NCBI GenBank assembly: GCA_905331475.1 | Contig: CAJNYU010002346.1 | Location: 248,001 to 312,000 of the forward strand | From: Rotaria socialis | Lineage: Eukaryota > Rotifera > Eurotatoria > Philodinida > Philodinidae | Reading direction: 5' to 3' | DNA: 64,000 bases | Shown here: positions 56,500 through 64,000 of the stretch, piece after piece | Layout of the letters: each line of letters begins with the position of its first letter | How positions within the stretch are numbered: the stretch's first letter is position 1 | Program-made: the position numbers and the translations under genes | Notes under the pieces: model-generated | The model's input: the letters and a program-made list of their open reading frames with translations, nothing else | The model's database searches: none | What the model was told of the DNA's origin: nothing

Positions 56500-59400
56500 A
56501 CCTCCTTTGCGCACTGAGAGGAAAACCTTCCAATTCAAGCAGCACATCGAACTTCACATCGCAAAGGAACATTCTTGAAGACACTTCCGTTCACCTCTTT
56601 TGCTCACTTCAAAGCAAATATTGCGCCTACGTCAACTCATTCAACACCACACGGCAAAGCAACATTTTGGAACAGACTTTTCTTCACCTCTTTTGCAGAC
56701 TTCGAAAAACAAGATGAGACTCAGTCAGCTTATCGAACGGCACACGGTAAAAGAACATTCCTCATAAGACTTCTGCCCAACACCTTTCGCCACTTCAAAG
56801 CAAACGTGGCGACACGATCAGGTCATCGAACATCACATCGCAAAGGAACATTACAGAGCACACTTCTGTTCAGTTTTTCCTCGCCACGAAGGAAACTTTG
56901 CAACTAGGACAGCTCATCGATCATCATAAGGCAAAGGAACATTCCTTAGGAGACCTCTGTTCACCTCTTTTGCTGAGTTCGAAGCAAACGTTGCGACTCC
57001 GTCACCTCGTCGAACAACACACGGCAAAGTTACATTCATCAAAAGATTTCTATTCATCACTTTGCACACTTACAAGTAGACGCATGCGACGCGGTCATCT
57101 CATCGAACAATCCATGGCAAAGGAACACTTTTTACCAGACTTCCGTGCACCTCTTTTCGCCACTTCGAAGCAAACACTACGACTCAGCCAGCTCACCGAA
57201 CCTTACATAGTAAAAGAAAATTCATCATTATACTTCTGTTCGCCACTTTTAGCACAATTCAAAGCAAGCGTTGCGACACGGTCAGGTCATCGAACATCAC
57301 ATGGCAACCGAATCTTTCTGAACAGACTTCTGTTCACATCTTTTGCTGAGTTCGAAGCAAACGTTGCGTCTCGGTTAACTCATCGAACAGCATATGCCAA
57401 AGGGCCATTCCTGAAGAGACTTCTGTTACTTCATTTCCTCACTTCGAAGAAAAATGTTGTGAGTCAGTCAGCTCAGCGAACATCACATCGCAAAGGAACA
57501 TTCATCACTATGATTCTGTTCGTCTATTATGCTCACTGGAAAGCGAACGTTGGGATTTGACCAGCTCGTCGAACATCACATAGAAAAGGAACATTCCTGA
57601 AGACACTTCTGTTCAGCTCAGTCGCTCTCTTCGAAGCAAACCCTGCGACTGGGTCCGGTCAACGAACATCACATCGTAAATGAACATTCATTACCATAAT
57701 TCTGTTCACCTCTTTCGTCCACTTTGAAGCAAACATTGCTACTCCGTCAGCTCATCGCACATAATATGGCAAAGGAACATTCCACATAACACTTATGTTC
57801 GCCTATTTTCCTCACCACACAGCAAACGTTGCGACATGGTCAGGTAATTGAACATCGCATGATAATGGAACATTCCGGAAGAGACTTCCCTTCACCTCTT
57901 TTCCTGATTTCGAAGCAAACGTTACGACTCGGTCAAGTCATCCAATATCACATGGCTAACGAACATGCCTCAAAAGACTTATGTTAACCACTTCTGCTCA
58001 CATCGAAGCAAACATTGCGACTCGGCGAGGTCATTGAACACCACATGGCAGAGAAACATTCCAGACCAGACCTGTGTTCACCTCCTTTGCTTACTTCAAA
58101 GGAGCCGTTGCAACTCGGTGACGCTATCGAACATCACATGAAAAGGAACATTCCTGACGAGATTCCTGTTCAGTTCTTTTCATCAATTCGAAGGAAGTGC
58201 CATAACTCGGTCAGCTCATCGAACATCACACGGGAAAGGAACATACATTACAAGACCTCTATTCTGCTCCTTCCCACATTTCGAACGAAACATTGCCACT
58301 CGATGAGGTCATAGAACATCGCATGAGGAGGGAACATTTCCGAACAGAAATCGCTTCACTTCTTTTGCTGACTTCGAAGCAAATGTCGGGATTCGGCCAG
58401 CTCATCCAATACCACAAGGCTAAGGAACATTCATCATGATACTTCTGTTCACGTCTTTTACTCAGGTCGAAGCAAGCCTTCCGACTCAGTTAGCTAATGG
58501 AGCATCACGTGGCAGAGGAACACTCGTTATCATACTTCTGTTCACCGCTCTTGTTAGCATCGAAGGAAACGTTGCGATTCAGTGAGCTCATCGAATATCA
58601 CACGGCAAAGGATCATTCATTATAAGACTTCTGTTCTCCTCATTCGCTCACTTCGAAGGAAACGTTGCGACTCGGTGAGATCATCCAACCTCACATGGAA
58701 AATGAACATTCCTGAAGAGGCTACTGTTAACTTCAGTTACTCACTTCGAAGGAAATGTTGCGACCTATTCAGCTCATCGGAGATCACTTGGGAAAGGAAC
58801 ATCCACGATAAGACTTCGGTTAACATCTTGTGCTCACTTCGAAATAAATGTTCGGACTCTCTGAAGCCATTGAATATGACCTCGTGAAGGAACATTCCTG
58901 AAGAGACTTCTGTTCACCAGTTTTGCTCGCTTTTAAAGAAAGGTTGCGGCTTGGCAGGTCATCGAAGATCATATGGGCAAGAAACATGCGTCATCATTGT
59001 TCTGTTTACCTCTCTTGATCACTTCGAAGGAAAAATTGCGACTCGGTCAGATCACCGTACATGATATGGCAAAGGAACATTCATCATCATACTTCTGTGC
59101 ACCTCTTTTCCTCACATCGGAGGGGACGTTGCGACACGATTAGTTTATCGAACATTGCATTTGAAAGGAACATTCCTTACCAGTCTTCTGTTCGTCTGTG
59201 TTGGTCGCTGCGAATAAAACTTTACGGCTGGTTCGCTCATCGAACATCACATGCCAGACGAACATTCCGTAGGAGTCTTCTGTTCACCTCTTTTATTCGT
59301 TTCAAACGAAACGTTGCGACTCTGTGAGCTCATGAAACATCGCATGGTTAAGAAAGATTCGTTACCAGATTTCTGTTCACGTCTTTTGCTCACTTCGGAG

Positions 59401-60843
59401 CAAAGGTTGCAACTGGATCAGCTTATGGGACCTCACATTGGAAAGGAGCATTCATCATAAGGGTTCGGTTCATCTCTTTTGCTCACTTCGGAGCAAAGGT
59501 TGCAACTGGGTCAGCTTATGGAATCTCACATTGGAAAGGAGCATTCATCATAAGGGTTCGGTTCACCTCGTATACTCACTTCGAAACAAACATCGAGAGT
59601 TGATCTACTCATCGAACATCAGATGGGAAAGTAACATTCCTTACGAGACTTGTGTTGAACTCTTTTAGTCACTTTGAAGGAAATATTGCTACCCAGTCAG
59701 GCCATCGGACATCGAACGGCAAATGAACATCCCTTACCAGACCTTTGTTCACCTCCTTCGCTCACTTCGAAGGAAATGTTGCGACTCGGTGAGGTCATCA
59801 AACATCACATGGAAAAGGAACATTGCTGAACAGACTTCTGTTCAGTTCTTTTCGTCAGTTCGAAGGAAATGTTGCTACCTAGTCAGCTCATCGGAGATGA
59901 CATGGCAAAGTAGCATTCATTATAAGACTTATGTTGGCCTCTTGTGCTCACTTCGAAACAAATCTTGAGACCTGGTCAGTTCATCCGACATCACATGGGA
60001 AAGGAACGTCCTTTACAAGACTTCTGTTGAGCTCTTTTCCTCACTTCGAAGGAAATGTTGCAACCCAGTGAGCTCATCGGTCATCGCACGGTAAAGGAAC
60101 ATTCATCATTATACTTCTGTTCACCTGTTTTGTCGAGTTCGAATCAAACGTTCCGACTCAGTCAGCTCATCGAACGGCACACGGCAAAGGAACATTCATC
60201 ATGATATTTCTGTTCAGCTCTGTTGCTCACTTTGAAGGAAACGTTGCATCTCGACCAGCTCATCGCGTCGCGCACGGGAAAGAAACATTCATCACTACAC
60301 TGTTGTTCATCTCTTGTGCCCACTGCGAAGCAAACGTTGGAACTTGATCAGCTCATCGAACATCACACGGCAATAGAGCATTTAACATAAGACTTGTGTT
60401 CCCCTCTTTTCCTGAGTTCGAAGGAAACGTTACGACTCGGTCAGCTGATCGAACATGACACGGCGAAAGATCATTCACCATAAGACTTATGTTTCCGTCT
60501 TTTGTTGACTTCGAAAGAAACGTTGCGACTCGATCAGCTGATTGTGAATCACATGGCAAAGCAATATTCATCACTATGATTCTGTTCATCTCTTATGCTG
60601 ACTGGAAAGCGAACGTTGAGACTTGATCAACTCGTCGAACATCACATGGGAAAGGAACATTCCTGAACAGAGTTCTGTTCACCTCTTTTTCTGACTGCGA
60701 AGTAAACGTTGGAAGCTGGTCAGCAGATCGAATATCACACGGCAAAGGAACATTCATTATAAGACTTCTGTTCTCCTCTTTTGCTCACTTCGAAAGATAC
60801 GTTGCGCCTCCGTCAGCTCATGGAACATCACATGGCAAAGCTT
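56500..60843. repeat. ~93-bp satellite array, about 46 monomers
   Basis: Monomers run GAACATCACATGGCAAAGGA, ACATTC, a variable middle, CTTCTGTTCACCTCTTTTGC, TCACTTCGAAGCAAACGTTG, CGACTCGGTCAGCTCATC. The spacing is 93 bp (for example the GGTTCGGTTCA word at 59463 and 59556). Monomers differ at perhaps 15-25% of sites, with occasional locally identical neighbours (59412-59598). Because 93 is a multiple of three, long open frames appear in several phases (up to 220 codons). They shift frame between monomers and show no single protein, so I annotate no gene. Confidence 0.95.
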
Positions 60844-63300
60844 TTGAGATAACAGTGGCTACGACAATGATCAATTATATTTCAGATATAAATATGCTGC
60901 TTGCGATTTTTGAATATATTTTATGTGTGCATGGCAATTGAATATTCTTTATCAATAGTCTGTTCATCGACTTTGTAATCCTTCTTTAAGTGATTTATAG
61001 TTCGTGGAGTGATTCTACATGACATGAATAGCTGTCATTAGTTCTATGTTCTCTTATCTCAATGGAAAACTCAAGATTTAAATAACAGCAGACTAATTCG
61101 TCATCGCACGTTAAATGAATCGGCTCAACGAATCTTTTGTTTATGTGCATGTATTTCCTGCATTGCAAATCAAACTATATACGTTGATCAACAGATATGA
61201 ATGGCCACATAATAAAAGAATAATAATACTCCTTAAAAGAACTCTATTCAATTATGTTCGTTTCCATCAAAGTATCTTTAGATATTTATTCAGCTACTTG
61301 AAGACTAAATAAGGCAGGAATTAAAATGAAGAATAGTGCATTCAACTATAATTATTTCATATTATTCTAATCTTTAAATTTATCAAATAGTCAAGATTCC
61401 ATAACATAAATAAATAGTTTCGTTGTAATCATTTTATTCATCTATAGTTTCAACTTTTTTTCTGGTTTGAAGTGCGGTTGAAATAATGGCGAGCACATAG
61501 AACTCATATGATTCTCAATATGCTGATATTCATTTATTTTGGGCACATGCACAAGTAGCAGTCAAGTTCATGAGCTAACAATAGTTCGTATGTCGACAGA
61601 TCAATACAAATTAGGGTTATATTCACATATATGTTTTGCTCACAACAAACATAGCAGAAGATCAATGTTATCGAGAGTTACATACGAAATAAATTGTTTC
61701 GATCAATGTTCTATCTATCTATCATTTAGTTTCAAAAAAGGAAGTTTACTAGCTAACCATGCTGACTCCAACCACATAACTCATGAATAATCATGATCGC
61801 TGCTTTATTCGCCGACTTAATGAGTTGCCTAGTCAAGTATACGGTCGGTGCAGCCGATGATGCATCACAGAATAAAGAAACCCTTATTAACCAACGACTT
61901 AGTTCGTTTATTTTTATTCACACTTAAGAGAAATGTTTCGAACAGATGATTTTATCAATAATCATACAATTGATGAATTGCATTTACGCAAAATCTGTTT
62001 ACTTATTTCATTGATTGTAGTATCAAGCATTATAATTTTTTGCTAGATATGATGATGAGGCAAATCAACAAGTGTTTTCGCGTCTGCCTTCGGCCAATAC
62101 TGCTGTTCATTAGTATGATATACCATGAAATATTGATGTGGGACCTATCTATATTGGAAAGATGACGTAGTGAGTGACTGATTATAATTATTTTGATAAT
62201 CATGGTCATTTATTCTGCTTGCGTGACAAATTACTATAACAGTTCACTATTTGGATTATCCATCACATGAAAACGAATGACACTATTTGCTTCTTTGAGA
62301 CATTGTTCATTTATTTGACTTGTATTACTATATAGTTGTCGAGCTATGAAAACTAATAGCAATCCTATAAATATCGATTTATCAGAATCCAGTAACTTTA
62401 TTCAATAATGCTGGCAATTGGATAACGACATATCGTTTATGATGCATAACTGAAGATCGCATAGAAAATCTATGATCAATTCCCATATTTTCGGAAGAAT
62501 TTCATCATGCATTTTCCGTTATAAAACTAGGAGTCTGGAAAAGATTAAATTAATGTGAGTCACAAGTAAAGTGAATAATTATCATCGCCGGTAGGTTTCA
62601 TCAATATACTTTGTGGACTATATTGTGAATATTTCCTTTGAATGACTCATAAACATTTTCACACGATACATGAATGATCTGTAAAGCTCCAAAAGTGCTG
62701 TTCACTTACTTCATCTATCTTGTCGTCGAATCATTGAATTGCTAAGCAAAAAAAAGATAGCGTGCGAAATGAACCCAATAAACCAGAGATCTTTTCATTT
62801 ACTTCACTTTTACTTTCAGATAAATATCTGAAGTTCATCTATGTATGACAAGCTATATGGAAAATGAATACTCACAAGTACACTTCTTGCATCTGGCGCA
62901 ATTGTTTTATTTCAAAATTTCGCTTTTACGTAAGTTGATTATTGCAGTTGAATTAATAACTGAAGTTTGCATGACTGACGGACAACTTTTAGGACGATGA
63001 AATTCTCTTATCAATTCTTTTTTAGTAGAATCTAGGAGTTTCTGAGAAAATAATAATTGACATAAGAAATGAATGATTAGAAAGGCCTCCATCGTTCGGT
63101 TCTGTAATCCTGTTTTCTTGTTGTTGCAAGTTCAGCTATAAATAACTATGAACTATTGATAAAATATGTGACTGTTCATAACAAATGCTCTATTCATTTA
63201 CTGCGTCATACAAGTGGCAAGTTATTCAAAATTCTATGTTGATCACCAATTATTGGGAAAATGAATACTTTCTATGGAGTGGCTTCGAAGGAGCGGAATC
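60844..63300. repeat. decayed extension of the 93-bp satellite
   Basis: The tight array stops at 60843, but a TGTTCATTTATT-like word (the CTGTTCACCTCTTTT position of the monomer) keeps recurring. It is seen near 60961, 61527, 61904, 61997, 62104, 62204, 62304, 62697, 62790 and 63188. These are spaced by 1, 3, 4 or 6 steps of about 93-100 bp. The sequence has drifted to AT and no ORF is supported. Confidence 0.6.
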
Positions 63301-64000
63301 TAAATGAAAATGTCAGGTAGTTATACAGCTGCGTTCTGTATAGTCAACGATATGACAAATACTCCGATGAAAGGACTCTGATTGACTTGAAACAAGTCGA
63401 CAAATGAACGATTCATAGTTCTATAAAACTGATGAGTATATTTTATATAGATATTGATAACGCTTGATATTTTCTCAATAGTGGCAATAGAACTGCTTGT
63501 AGTTGATGAAAATATGGTTGTCTTCTGTGGAGACATGCTTTACCCTGTATGAGGTTATACGAATGACTAAAAGACAGAACGAACGAATGTAACTATATAT
63601 GCTTTAGTCATTGTGTTTTTTCATATACATCCGCATCAACTGACTTAAGTTCGCATGAAAGAAAAACTGCAGTGATTATCATGTATTTATAACATTTCGA
63701 CAGTCAATGAATATAAGGAAGACGAAACATCACAGAAAGTCAAGGAATAATATAGAATGAAGCAAAATTCTCGATGCCTCAATCATACATACACCAGCGA
63801 AGACTTAGAAGAATGCCAGTTAAGATAAAAGAACGCATTTTATTCGTCATCCAGAGCATAGAATGAACAAGAGCGACACTTAAAGAAATAATATACTATC
63901 TCTTTTATCCGTGCATGATTTTCAGAAAACGAAGACAACTTTACATTGAATTTAGACGACAGCTAATCTAGAAAAATTTCTTCTGCCGCAATAGATATCA
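63301..64000. other. end of window, no supported feature
   Basis: AT-rich, with words reminiscent of the decayed satellite but no measurable period. No gene. Confidence 0.4.

Noticed and set aside
56500-60843. CRISPR-like appearance of a regular array, and many ORFs within it
   Set aside because: The whole 93-bp unit repeats; there are no unique spacers between short identical repeats, and the host is eukaryotic. The ORFs change frame from monomer to monomer.
1-64000. tRNA, rRNA, riboswitch or bacterial operon features
   Set aside because: I scanned for T-loop GTTCGAAT-like words, rRNA cores and prokaryotic spacing and saw nothing convincing. Small RNA genes could still have been missed without a covariance-model search.

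Overview
The window is eukaryotic: AT-rich (roughly 30% GC by eye), with many short GT-AG introns and dense transposon debris. The gene set (RasGRF, a formin-like protein, RPS16, several arginine ADP-ribosyltransferases) is animal. Degenerate TGTGGG-type repeats, ART-TPR and WWE-ART proteins, fungal-type CBM1 modules and a solitary acetyltransferase together suggest a bdelloid rotifer (Rotaria/Adineta type). That assignment is inference: no rRNA or mitochondrial marker is present. All gene models were built by hand from reading frames, splice dinucleotides and phase consistency.

Left part (1-24.4 kb) is conserved core genome. A RasGRF-type Ras guanine-nucleotide exchange factor runs leftwards off the window (exons from 6140 down to 25), and one of its introns is packed with mobile-element pieces. 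These include a FLYWCH-zinc-finger ORF bounded by ~110-bp terminal inverted repeats. A complete FMNL-type formin (about 30 coding exons, 9310-19412, minus strand) follows, then RPS16 (23742-24238, plus strand).

Middle part (27.6-37.2 kb) holds a compact cluster. It contains an ADP-ribosyltransferase with C-terminal TPRs, two secreted cysteine-rich proteins made of CBM1-like modules, two small single-pass membrane proteins and a four-exon nuclear-type gene that may be related to the AF4/FMR2 C-terminal domain.

Right part (37.7-64 kb) is accessory, transposon- and repeat-rich DNA. It contains an old gene broken by a hAT element with an 8-bp target duplication, several foldback and MITE-like elements, and a 100-N assembly gap. 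It also has a WWE-ART gene, a GNAT acetyltransferase of richer base composition, and a PA28/PSME-like copy with an in-frame stop, all among telomere-like repeat tracts. The last 8 kb are a foldback-type element, a 2-kb element with ~500-bp inverted arms, and a ~93-bp satellite. The satellite continues, in decayed form, almost to the window end. The layout resembles bdelloid subtelomeric DNA.
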